Source: JBBSJT01 sp041691015 (lineage in GTDB: Bacteria > Chlamydiota > Chlamydiia > Chlamydiales > Parachlamydiaceae). From it: DNA of 18,257 nt. Positions 5,960 to 13,073 of this stretch are shown in pieces (the stretch's first letter is position 1; every line of letters begins with the position of its first letter). The notes under the pieces were generated by a model that saw only the letters and a list, made by a program, of their open reading frames with translations, was not told the origin of the DNA and ran no database searches. The position numbers and the translations under genes were made by a program. The stretch lies in NCBI GenBank assembly GCA_041691015.1, contig JBEPVN010000044.1:1-18257 (forward strand), written 5' to 3'.

Positions 5960-6554
5960 CATCTTCGTAATTTATACCAGTAGAAACAGAAAGAAGACAG
6001 GTCTCTTTGTTTTTTACACCAACCAAATAAACTTCTGAACGAGTTTCTCCGTGGCCTCTGTTTATATCTGCTTCTATATTTGTTGTTTGGTCAATTCGAA
6101 CAATGCGTGCAAACAACTTATTATATTTTTCAGGATTTACATCAGCTGCACTTTGTTGTTCTTCACTTTTGTTAGCTTCATAGGGTTTTTCTCTGATAGT
6201 GATGCCATAAATCCGGGTAGTTATTTGAACTAGTTTATCTTGAAAATCAGATAAATCAACAGCAAAATCATTTAAAACCATTTTTTGAAGTACTTCTCGG
6301 GCATCCCTCTGCTCCCAATAGTTTTTATGTAAATCTTTGAAATTTTCGGAAACTTTCATGGGTCTTTCAAGTAAAATTTTTTCCGGATGCAATTTTTGAT
6401 AATTCTTCGAGTAACTAGAGTAACCTAAATCAACACTACTAATAGTAACCTTTCCTGATAATCCTTCCGTATATTTTTCTAGTTGATGCCTATGATGGAA
6501 CTCGTTGACATAAAAAAATTTAGGAGTATTTGATAATAAAACTGCAGGATCCAT
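5931..6554 (-). CDS. Paralog D of the tandem family (207 aa)
   Basis: Function unrecognised; no signal peptide or membrane segment. The frame extends up to 6587, but ATG 6554 (MDPAVLLSNT) is preferred because GAGGA lies six bases upstream. The N-terminus TPKFFYVNEF is a variant of the family patch, followed by a His-rich HHRHQ, TEGLSGKVTI, an insertion around 41-57 with several Tyr and Ser, then ILLERPMKVSENFKDLHKNYWE nearly identical to A. The core at 120-144 ends EANKSEEQQSAADVNPEKY. The C-terminus is GVKNKETCLLSVSTG then HKEIFGKK. It has its own leader, different from A, B and C. A 92-bp block (6113-6204) is identical to 3725-3816 in A. Confidence 0.75.
   Translation of the reverse strand: MDPAVLLSNTPKFFYVNEFHHRHQLEKYTEGLSGKVTISSVDLGYSSYSKNYQKLHPEKILLERPMKVSENFKDLHKNYWEQRDAREVLQKMVLNDFAVDLSDFQDKLVQITTRIYGITIREKPYEANKSEEQQSAADVNPEKYNKLFARIVRIDQTTNIEADINRGHGETRSEVYLVGVKNKETCLLSVSTGINYEDVHKEIFGKK
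6113..6204. repeat. 92-bp block of D identical to A
   Basis: Positions 6113-6204 equal 3725-3816 without a mismatch, bounded on both sides by substitutions (6112 against 3724, 6205 against 3817). It covers the core and flanks. Absence of synonymous change indicates recent conversion or unusual constraint. Confidence 0.92.
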
Positions 6555-6586
6555 ATTTTTTCCTCGAGTTAAAAATTTATAGTACA

Positions 6587-6616
6587 TTTATCACTTGTTA
6601 AAGTGATTAATTTCAA
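6587..6616 (-). promoter_or_regulatory. Conserved upstream element and possible promoter of D
   Basis: TTGAAA (6616-6611, minus strand), again within TTGAAATTAAT, is followed after 18 bases by GATAAA. It begins only eight bases beyond the stop codon of E. An inverted repeat CACTT-TAAC-AAGTG lies in the spacer. Confidence 0.4.
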
Positions 6617-6623
6617 GAAAAAT

Positions 6624-7136
6624 TTAAAAATTGCATACGAAGTATCTTGTGGTCTTATTGAGTACCCCTTCATAAGTTTTTGATGGAATACTGGATGTTG
6701 CTTGTAGCTGCTGAGTAAAAAATTGGTTGTAGCGCGTATAGACATGTGTTATAATTTTTTCCACCGTGATTCTAGCTTTAAAATTCACCCATTCGTCACT
6801 GTATTGAGGGGATTTGGAAGGCTCCAGGATGGTGACAATTTCCTTATGTGCATTTACGGTCAAATATCCTTCATTGCATGCTCTTAAAGCTTCAACTTTA
6901 CCTTTAAAGATTTCTACAAGAGGATGTTGGTAGTTAAATAGTGCCGCACCTTGAAAAGAAATGCAGTAAGTGTCGACAAATTCCTGACAATTCTCTGATG
7001 ATTCAAATGTCTTTCGAAAAACTTCCTTTCCTTTACTATCTGTGATTGAGATAAAGACGGAAGTGCCCTCAAAATGGTTTGAACCATCGGCAAGAGTAAA
7101 AGAAATAATGTCCGGAATTCTAATTGCTTGATCCAT
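6624..7136 (-). CDS. Paralog E of the tandem family, most diverged (170 aa)
   Basis: Function unrecognised. E is the first paralog in transcription order and lacks the invariant core of A, C and D. Family membership rests on alignment with B: HFEGTSVFISIT against FTEGLSLSISMT, then FESSENCQEFVDTYC against FESCKDVRNFVNKYC, CNEG against INEG, SDEWVNFKARITV against SEEFTKFSAEVRI, and a terminal GVLNKTT like the GVKNKET of the others. No signal peptide or membrane segment is seen. Two start codons are adjacent; the second (7136) is seven bases after a strong AGGAGG, the first (7139) only four. It begins 14-17 bases after the stop of the GT92-like gene, so the two are almost certainly co-transcribed and E may be the ancestral copy. 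Confidence 0.72.
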   Translation of the reverse strand: MDQAIRIPDIISFTLADGSNHFEGTSVFISITDSKGKEVFRKTFESSENCQEFVDTYCISFQGAALFNYQHPLVEIFKGKVEALRACNEGYLTVNAHKEIVTILEPSKSPQYSDEWVNFKARITVEKIITHVYTRYNQFFTQQLQATSSIPSKTYEGVLNKTTRYFVCNF

Positions 7137-7153
7137 CATATTGCCTCCTTAAA

Positions 7154-7996
7154 TTAAAGCGGCGGGCATGCCCGTAAAATGCAATCGTCAAAGAATAAAT
7201 TAAAATCAATGCATTCAATATCAAAAGTAAAGCAGCAGCGACTTCTATTAAAAAAATTACGATAAAAATAGAGGTCCCTGTAGATATACTGATTGATGCG
7301 GATTTTATCGATCACGATCTTTTTGTTATGTTTTTTATTCATCAGTTTTTTGTTTGGATTGATGCAATAATATCCCGGTTTAAAAATAAACTCTCCCGGA
7401 CATTTGCAACCTATGACGAATTTTGGCTGTACAATGCATCTTGTAGTTTTACAGCATTCGTGTTCTGGATGACACTTCCATAATAAGTACCGGATAAGTG
7501 CGTAGCAAGGAGCGCATTCGATATTTGATGTTCCATAAACTTGGAGATTGATAGAAAGGCAAGCGTATTTTTTTAATTTTCTTAAGAAATAATCAAGCGG
7601 CAAAGGAGTTGGAGAAAATAAAAATTCGTTGCAATCTAAAAAAGCGCACCATTTTACGCAATGTTGAATCCTATGAATGCAATGCATATAGGCTCTGCAG
7701 CGCAATGCATCATAACTTTTGAAGTCGCAAAAATCATAGGGCCAAGGGATGATTTCGACAACACCTTCACATATCAGATCTTCTAATTCATTATACCAGC
7801 AATCAAAGCTATTGAGGTTATAAAGATAAAAATGTTGAATGCCTTGTGCCCTGTGAAAACAGACCCATTCCCTTATGTAGGGACCCTCATCTTTAAAAAC
7901 AGCGCAGGCAGCAAGTTCATAATCATAATGGCAAAAAAGGGAGGAGGATCCTGAAATAAAAAGAAGTAGGAATAACCATTTTTTTATAAATATCAT
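7154..7996 (-). CDS. Cysteine-rich exported GT92-like (DUF23) glycosyltransferase homolog
   Basis: After a signal-like start (MIFIKKWLFLLLFISGSSS) the protein shows the pattern of family 92 glycosyltransferases: CAVFKDEGPYIREWVCFH, GIQHFYLYNLNSFD, an ICEGVVEIIPWP strand and KWCAFLDCNEFLF. The last corresponds to the DxDEF-type metal site of such enzymes but reads D-C-N-E-F, so one acidic residue is replaced by Asn and activity is uncertain. About 26 of some 280 residues are cysteine, very high for an enzyme and more like a disulfide-bonded envelope or exported protein. The frame is open to 8122, overlapping the ATP synthase operon start; ATG 8047 is another option. I prefer 7996 because it places the hydrophobic segment at the N-terminus. 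No strong ribosome-binding site supports any choice. It heads the unit with paralog E. Confidence 0.65.
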   Translation of the reverse strand: MIFIKKWLFLLLFISGSSSLFCHYDYELAACAVFKDEGPYIREWVCFHRAQGIQHFYLYNLNSFDCWYNELEDLICEGVVEIIPWPYDFCDFKSYDALRCRAYMHCIHRIQHCVKWCAFLDCNEFLFSPTPLPLDYFLRKLKKYACLSINLQVYGTSNIECAPCYALIRYLLWKCHPEHECCKTTRCIVQPKFVIGCKCPGEFIFKPGYYCINPNKKLMNKKHNKKIVIDKIRINQYIYRDLYFYRNFFNRSRCCFTFDIECIDFNLFFDDCILRACPPL

Positions 7997-8026
7997 TCTT
8001 TGATGTTTAGCATGATTAATTAATAC

Positions 8027-8055
8027 TTGCAAGCGAAGAGGTTTCATGATATTTA
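8027..8055 (+). promoter_or_regulatory. Tentative promoter of the ATP synthase operon
   Basis: TTGCAA (8027-8032) is followed after 17 bases by TATTTA (8050-8055). Matches are only moderate. It lies in the gap between the divergent GT92-like gene and the first operon gene, where a promoter is expected. Confidence 0.3.
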
Positions 8056-8086
8056 TTTTTTTAAAGTTTAAGGAAAAGATTTTGAG

Positions 8087-8317
8087 ATGGATGAGGAAGA
8101 ACGAAATCGCAAGCGCATGCAAATGGTTGCAACCTATGCGACGCTTCCCTTTGTTATGGGCATTCCCCCAATTGCAGGCTGGTATATTGGCACCCTGCTT
8201 GATCGCTACTTTAGCACGGCTCCCTACGGAATGTTTATCCTGCTTTTGCTTGGTATCGTGAGTGGAGCGCGAGAATTTTATCGGATTGTAACAAAATATA
8301 AAGATGATGAGATGTGA
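8087..8317 (+). CDS. AtpZ/AtpI-family small membrane protein
   Basis: This 76-residue protein has a charged N-terminus (MDEEERNRKR), two membrane helices at about 15-35 and 48-66, and the GIPPIAGWYIGTLLDRYF segment typical of the family (Pfam ATPase_gene1). Such proteins are encoded first in many F-type ATP synthase operons and are linked to assembly of the c-ring or to Mg2+ handling, though their role is not settled. The start has an AAGGA about 13 bases upstream, further than ideal, with GAG directly before ATG. Its end overlaps the possible start region of the next gene, fitting a tight operon. Confidence 0.85.
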   Translation: MDEEERNRKRMQMVATYATLPFVMGIPPIAGWYIGTLLDRYFSTAPYGMFILLLLGIVSGAREFYRIVTKYKDDEM

Positions 8318-8319
8318 TT

Positions 8320-8646
8320 ATGATGATTGAAGGAGTGGAGCTATTATTTAATGCTTTGAGCGTTTTTAAGGTTTTTTTCTTTTTGATTGGAGCATTATTT
8401 GGTCTTGCGAACTTATTTTTTATCAAAAAATTCCTCTATGAAATTCTTATCGCAAAACCAAAAAGCATGCTCAAAATAGCATTTCTTGGATTGGTTAAAT
8501 TCCCAATACTCTATGGAATATCAATTTTGTTTTTGAGCTCTCAAAAAGAAATACCTTTGGAGCTGCTTCTTGGGTTTATGTTCACTTTAAGCCTTGTGCT
8601 TTACAAAAAATCAGGCGTGTTTCACACCTCTTCGGAGGGCGTTTAA
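8320..8646 (+). CDS. ATP synthase subunit I-like membrane protein
   Basis: About 108 residues with four hydrophobic segments and little else, including FFFLIGALFGLANLFFIKKFL and FPILYGISILFLSS. Size, topology and place between the AtpZ-like gene and subunit a match the poorly conserved AtpI/subunit I group, which helps assembly of the c-ring in some bacteria. A GTG at 8314 also opens the frame, overlapping the previous stop codon; ATG 8320 or 8323 is more likely. The assignment depends mainly on position and topology. Confidence 0.7.
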   Translation: MMIEGVELLFNALSVFKVFFFLIGALFGLANLFFIKKFLYEILIAKPKSMLKIAFLGLVKFPILYGISILFLSSQKEIPLELLLGFMFTLSLVLYKKSGVFHTSSEGV

Positions 8647-8649
8647 AAC

Positions 8650-9435
8650 ATGTTCCTACTTCTCTCAAGTGATATTCCAAGAAATCCCAGCATTCTGACT
8701 TTGATTTCCACTTATTATAAGGACTATCCATGGGCACCCTATCTTTACCATTGGGAAAGCATTATTTTTTCCATAATGATTGCTTGCGCAGTTTCTCTCG
8801 TGTTTTATTTGGGTGCTTCACAAAATGAAATGATCCCAAAAGGCTTTCAAAACTTTCTTGAGTGGATTGTCGAGTCGTTTAGTTTATTTATAACCGGCAT
8901 ATTAGGTGAGGACGGAAAAAAATATATTCCCTTTTTAGGGACTATTTTTATTTATATTTTAAGCATGAATTTGATCGGGCTTATCCCTTTGATGGCATCG
9001 CCCTCATCAAATCTTAATATCACTTTGGCTTTGGCAATTTGTGTTTTTTTGATGGTGCAATATTTGAACATTAAAAATATGGGAATAATGGGTTTTTTAT
9101 ACCATCTCGCAGGATCGCCAAAAAATATTTTGGGTTGGATTTTAGTGCCCTTGATGTTACCTATAGAACTTTTGACTCAGATTACGAGACCAGTTACATT
9201 GGCCCTAAGGCTTTTTGGCAACATCTTGGGCGAAAAAATATTGGTGGCATTTTTTGCGATAGTTGGCGTCACCATGCTCTATTTTTTTCCAGTTCAGCTA
9301 CCATTTATGCTACTTGGGCTGCTCACAAACATCATGCAAGCCATGGTCTTTACGGTACTAAGCACAATTTATATTTTGTTATCAGTCCCTCATTCAGAAG
9401 AAATTCATATAAACCATGAAATAAAAGGTGATTAA
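8650..9435 (+). CDS. atpB: ATP synthase F0 subunit a
   Basis: Subunit a forms the two half-channels through which protons reach and leave the c-ring. The 261-residue protein has five to six membrane helices. The essential arginine is Arg187 in PVTLALRLFGNILGE, equivalent to E. coli Arg210, and Gln230 in NIMQAMVFTVLS corresponds to E. coli Gln252. SPSSNLNITLALAI matches the conserved segment before the fourth helix, with Asn where many homologs have Asp. GGAGG at 8634-8638 is the likely ribosome-binding site, about 11 bases from ATG. The gene follows the subunit I-like gene by three bases. Confidence 0.96.
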   Translation: MFLLLSSDIPRNPSILTLISTYYKDYPWAPYLYHWESIIFSIMIACAVSLVFYLGASQNEMIPKGFQNFLEWIVESFSLFITGILGEDGKKYIPFLGTIFIYILSMNLIGLIPLMASPSSNLNITLALAICVFLMVQYLNIKNMGIMGFLYHLAGSPKNILGWILVPLMLPIELLTQITRPVTLALRLFGNILGEKILVAFFAIVGVTMLYFFPVQLPFMLLGLLTNIMQAMVFTVLSTIYILLSVPHSEEIHINHEIKGD

Positions 9436-9437
9436 AA

Positions 9438-9668
9438 ATGGATGTGCCAACTGCATTAGCGTTATCTACCCCAATTGGTGTCGGCCTTGCCGCCTTCGGC
9501 TCTGGCATCGGTATTGGAATTGCTGTCAGAGGAGCTTTGGAAGCAATCGGCAGGCAACCAGAAGCCTCCGGAAAAATTTTGACGAACATGATTTTGGGAG
9601 CAGCTCTCATTGAAGCTTTGACAATTTATGCAGTGATCATATTTTTCATTTCGTATGGACGGATGTAA
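9438..9668 (+). CDS. atpE: ATP synthase F0 subunit c
   Basis: This 76-residue hairpin protein forms the rotating ring. Helix 1 carries the glycine-rich FGSGIGIGIAVRGAL, the polar loop has Arg39-Gln40-Pro41, and helix 2 carries the ion-binding Glu59 in GAALIEALTIYAV. At the position where Na+-type rings such as that of Ilyobacter have Gln there is Ile, and the residue after Glu59 is Ala rather than Ser or Thr. This argues for proton coupling. The gene begins two bases after the atpB stop codon, and AAAAGGTG just before it acts as the ribosome-binding site. Confidence 0.97.
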   Translation: MDVPTALALSTPIGVGLAAFGSGIGIGIAVRGALEAIGRQPEASGKILTNMILGAALIEALTIYAVIIFFISYGRM

Positions 9669-9670
9669 AA

Positions 9671-10147
9671 ATGTTAAAACTTGAATTAAGTCAAATTATC
9701 ATTCAAATGATAAGTTTTTTGATCATGCTATGGATCATGAAAAAGTATGGTTGGAAGCCGCTTTTGGATACTTTGGAGCGAAGAAAAAATAAAATCCAGG
9801 AAGAATTTGACTTGATTGCAAAAAAAAAGAAGGATGCCGAGCAATTATCTTTAGAGTATCAGAAAAAACTTGCAGATGCAGATCTTGAAGCTCGGAAAAA
9901 AATCCAGGATGCAATTCTTGAGGGAAGAAAAATGAGCGCCGAGATCCAAAAAAAAGCTTTGGATGATGCAAAAGAGACCATGCAAAAAGCAAATCTTGAG
10001 ATTCAGAGCGAGATAAGCAAAGCAAAAAACCAACTTAAAAATGAGATGGTAGGCCATATTATTAATACCACGGAAAAAATTTTGCAGGAAAAACTGGATA
10101 CCCCCGCCCAGGAAAAACTGATAAAAAACTTTGTGGAAGAGGTTTAA
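9671..10147 (+). CDS. atpF: ATP synthase subunit b
   Basis: The peripheral stalk subunit: one N-terminal membrane helix at about residues 8-25, then KKYGWKPLLDTLERRKNKI typical of subunit b and a long, strongly charged coiled-coil of Lys, Glu, Ala and Gln to the end. Length (158) is usual. It holds F1 to F0 as a dimer. There is a single b gene and no b' copy. It starts two bases after atpE. Confidence 0.93.
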   Translation: MLKLELSQIIIQMISFLIMLWIMKKYGWKPLLDTLERRKNKIQEEFDLIAKKKKDAEQLSLEYQKKLADADLEARKKIQDAILEGRKMSAEIQKKALDDAKETMQKANLEIQSEISKAKNQLKNEMVGHIINTTEKILQEKLDTPAQEKLIKNFVEEV

Positions 10148-10154
10148 AGTAAAT

Positions 10155-10700
10155 ATGATCAAACAAGCAGTTTCATTTGCATATGCAAAAGCATTGTTTG
10201 ATTTGGATTGTAAGAACAATAATTTAAATAAACGTATTTATGATTTTGAATCTTTGCTTGCTCTTTTAGAGAATAAGCCAAAATTTGTAAAATTTTTGAA
10301 CACTCCTTTTATACCCTTAAGCGATAAAAAAAAAGTTTTAATGAGTGTTTTTAATAATAAATTTGATAAGAGATTCATGAATTTTCTTGTATTTTTGCTT
10401 GAAAAGCGCAGATTTATAAATCTTAAAGGAATTGTGAGTCAATATAAGCTGATGGTAAATAAATATTTACAAATTTGGGAAGCAGACATTTTGACAGCTG
10501 TGCCAATAAACGCTTTAAGTGAAACCAAACTTAAAGAAAAGCTGGAAAAGAAATTTCAAAAGCAAGTGATACTAAACAAAAAAGTCGATCCAAAAATTAT
10601 TGGGGGCGCTGTTTTAGTGATGCCAAATGAGATGTTGGACTTTAGCGTTAAGGGAAGGCTTAAGAAATTAAAAGAAAATTTAATCGCAACTGAAATTTAG
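10155..10700 (+). CDS. atpH: ATP synthase F1 subunit delta
   Basis: Delta links the top of F1 to the b stalk. The N-terminal AVSFAYAKALFDL is the usual start of the helical domain, LALLENKPKFVKFLNTPFIP and FLVFLLEKRRF follow, and the C-terminal domain has KIIGGAVLVMPNEMLDFSVKGRLKKLKENL, where GG and the D-S-V-G-R-L pattern are conserved. A TTG at 10131 also opens the frame but lies inside atpF; ATG 10155 begins seven bases after the atpF stop and gives 181 residues, the normal size. Confidence 0.93.
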   Translation: MIKQAVSFAYAKALFDLDCKNNNLNKRIYDFESLLALLENKPKFVKFLNTPFIPLSDKKKVLMSVFNNKFDKRFMNFLVFLLEKRRFINLKGIVSQYKLMVNKYLQIWEADILTAVPINALSETKLKEKLEKKFQKQVILNKKVDPKIIGGAVLVMPNEMLDFSVKGRLKKLKENLIATEI

Positions 10701-10709
10701 GGACTAAAA

Positions 10710-12224
10710 ATGACGTTTAAACCAGAAGAAGTTTCCTTTGCTATTGAAGAAGCTTTGGAAAAATTTGATGATTCGTTGAATTTGGAATCGATCGGACATG
10801 TATTGCAAGTAGGTGATGGAATTGCCCGCGTGTGGGGTCTTGATGATGTGATGATGTCAGAGCTTGTTGAATTTCCAAACGGAACTTTGGGCATTGTCCT
10901 TAATTTGGAAGTCGATAACGTAGGCGTTGTCCTACTCGGTCCAGATGTTGGAATAAAAGAGCAGGATATTGTCAAAAGGACAGGCAAAATTGCCTCTGTG
11001 CCAGTTGGAGATGCACTTATTGGACGGGTTGTAGATCCGCTTGGAAACCCGCTTGATGGAAAAGGACCGATCTATGCAACTGAGACAAGGCCTTTAGAGG
11101 GGATGTCTCCAAGTGTCATACAAAGGCAGCCTGTCAATGAACCTGTTCAAACAGGAATAAAAGCAATAGATTCCATGATTCCTATCGGCAGAGGTCAAAG
11201 GGAGCTTATCATCGGGGATAGACAGACCGGTAAGACAACAATACTAGTTGATACGATTCTTAATCAAAAAAATAAAGACAATTACTGCATTTATGTAGCT
11301 ATTGGTCAAAAAGAGTCCACCGTGGCAGCGCTTGTTCAAAAATTAGAAGTGCATGGCGCAATGAAGTATACGACTGTAGTGGTAGCTTCTGCATCAACTC
11401 CAGCACCCCTACAGTACATAGCCCCCTATGCCGCAACTGCGATCGGTGAGTATTTTATGTACAACAAAAAGCATGCAATCTGCTGCTATGACGACTTATC
11501 AAAACACGCCATGAGCTATAGACAATTAGCTCTTTTACTAAGACGCCCGCCTGGTCGTGAAGCATATCCGGGAGACATTTTTTATTTGCATTCAAGGCTT
11601 TTAGAAAGATCTGCAAAATTAAATGAGGAGATGGGGGGCGGGTCTTTAACTGCTCTTCCTGTTATCGAAACGCAAGCAAACGATGTGTCAGCCTATATTC
11701 CGACAAATGTTATCTCGATAACAGACGGCCAGATTTATTTGGAGTCTGATTTATTTTATGCAGGGATTCGTCCTGCCATCAATGTCGGAATTTCAGCATC
11801 TCGAGTTGGCGGAAAAGCACAAACAAAAGCGATGAAACGGGTTGCCGGCAATTTAAGGTTGGATCTTGCGCAATTTAGGGAGCTTGCAGCTTTTACTCAA
11901 TTCGGCTCAGAACTTGATGAGGCTACAAAAAAGCAGCTGACACGCGGTGAGAGAATGGTTGAGATTTTAAAGCAGGATAAAAATACCCCTTATACCTTGG
12001 AAAGGGAAGTCATTATTATATTTGCTGGCACACAAGGCTATTTGGATGATTTGCCTCTCGATTCTCTAAAAACTTTTGAGGAAGAGTTTGATAGTTATGT
12101 TGAGAAAGAATATCCGGATATCCCCCATAGTATCGCAACAACCAAGGATTTAAGCCCTCCTGTTTTTGATAAATTAAAAGAAGCTGCAGAAAAATTTAAA
12201 AAAGATTTTAAATGGCCACGTTAA
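10710..12224 (+). CDS. atpA: ATP synthase F1 subunit alpha
   Basis: Alpha is the non-catalytic nucleotide-binding subunit of the F1 hexamer. The N-terminal beta-barrel includes GDGIARVWGLDDVMMSE. The P-loop is GDRQTGKT at 169-176, and the arginine finger that reaches into the neighbouring beta site is Arg365 in SASRVGG. RRPPGREAYPGDIFYLHSRLLER and QANDVSAYIPTNVISITDGQI are intact. Length (504) is normal. The last 13 bases overlap the start of atpG, so translation of the two is likely coupled. Confidence 0.98.
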   Translation: MTFKPEEVSFAIEEALEKFDDSLNLESIGHVLQVGDGIARVWGLDDVMMSELVEFPNGTLGIVLNLEVDNVGVVLLGPDVGIKEQDIVKRTGKIASVPVGDALIGRVVDPLGNPLDGKGPIYATETRPLEGMSPSVIQRQPVNEPVQTGIKAIDSMIPIGRGQRELIIGDRQTGKTTILVDTILNQKNKDNYCIYVAIGQKESTVAALVQKLEVHGAMKYTTVVVASASTPAPLQYIAPYAATAIGEYFMYNKKHAICCYDDLSKHAMSYRQLALLLRRPPGREAYPGDIFYLHSRLLERSAKLNEEMGGGSLTALPVIETQANDVSAYIPTNVISITDGQIYLESDLFYAGIRPAINVGISASRVGGKAQTKAMKRVAGNLRLDLAQFRELAAFTQFGSELDEATKKQLTRGERMVEILKQDKNTPYTLEREVIIIFAGTQGYLDDLPLDSLKTFEEEFDSYVEKEYPDIPHSIATTKDLSPPVFDKLKEAAEKFKKDFKWPR

Positions 12225-13054
12225 GAGAAATTCGTCAAAAATTACACTCTGTCGGCAATATCCGAAAGATCACGCAAGCTATGGAGATGGTAGCATCTTC
12301 AAGACTTCGTAAAGCTCAAAGCAAAGCAGAATCATCACGTCCCTATGCCTTAAAGCTTAAAGAAATTTTAGACCATTTAATTGCAGCCTCCGATGATTTA
12401 AAAGATCCATTAATTGCAAAGCGCGAAGTAAAAAAAACAGGCGTTGTGATCGTTGCAGCAGACAAGGGTCTTTGCGGCGGTTATAATTATGATGTATTCA
12501 GTGCCGCGGAAAAATTTTTGAGTCCATACGATTCAAACAATGTCGAATTGATCACGGTCGGGCAAAAAACCTTGGATTATTTTGGTCCAAGAAAATGGCC
12601 TGTAACACTTAAAGTTGCAGATTGGGGCGGAAAAATTACATTGTCACAAATCGAAGAATTTACAAGAGCCTTGATAAATTTTTATTTAAACAAAAACCTG
12701 GATGAAATTTATCTTGTTTACACGCATTTTATTAATGTCTCTTCTCGCAAAGTAAAAATTGATAAATTTTTAAATATCGACACATCCAATACTACTCGCT
12801 CAAACAATATTTACATTTTTGAGCCGGATGCAGAAACTATTTTTTCTGAAATTCTGCCTCTATATTGTATGACAAAAATACAAGCTGTTTTAAACGATGC
12901 TTATGCCTCGGAATTAGCAGCGCGCATTGCATCGATGCGTACCGCTACCAAAAATACAGAAGAAATGATTGAAACATTAACACTGACAAGAAATAAAGTA
13001 CGCCAAGCGGCAATTACCCGCGAATTGATCGAAGTCATGGCCGGCGCAACTTGA
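12212..13054 (+). CDS. atpG: ATP synthase F1 subunit gamma
   Basis: Gamma is the central shaft that turns inside the alpha/beta hexamer. Both ends show the conserved coiled-coil pair: MATLREIRQKL...NIRKITQAMEMVASSRLRKAQ at the start and ELAARIASMRTATKNTEEMI...RQAAITRELIEVMAGA at the end. DKGLCGGYNY marks the central domain. Length (280) is usual. It starts inside atpA with no clear ribosome-binding site just upstream, so it probably depends on ribosomes finishing atpA. Confidence 0.97.
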   Translation: MATLREIRQKLHSVGNIRKITQAMEMVASSRLRKAQSKAESSRPYALKLKEILDHLIAASDDLKDPLIAKREVKKTGVVIVAADKGLCGGYNYDVFSAAEKFLSPYDSNNVELITVGQKTLDYFGPRKWPVTLKVADWGGKITLSQIEEFTRALINFYLNKNLDEIYLVYTHFINVSSRKVKIDKFLNIDTSNTTRSNNIYIFEPDAETIFSEILPLYCMTKIQAVLNDAYASELAARIASMRTATKNTEEMIETLTLTRNKVRQAAITRELIEVMAGAT

Positions 13055-13073
13055 GGTTTAAGATAGGAGACAT

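Noticed and set aside
3543..7136. Repeats in the paralog cluster as an insertion sequence or CRISPR array
   Set aside because: No transposase, no terminal inverted repeats and no short regularly spaced repeats; the repeats follow gene and spacer boundaries as expected from gene duplication.
7163..7174. 12-bp palindrome CGGGCATGCCCG in the last codons of the GT92-like gene as a terminator
   Set aside because: It leaves no loop, has no T-run on either strand, and the next gene follows after 14-17 bases.
7997..8122. Longer N-terminus of the GT92-like protein up to 8122
   Set aside because: It would overlap the first ATP synthase operon gene by 36 bases and put about 40 extra residues before the signal-like segment, with no ribosome-binding site.
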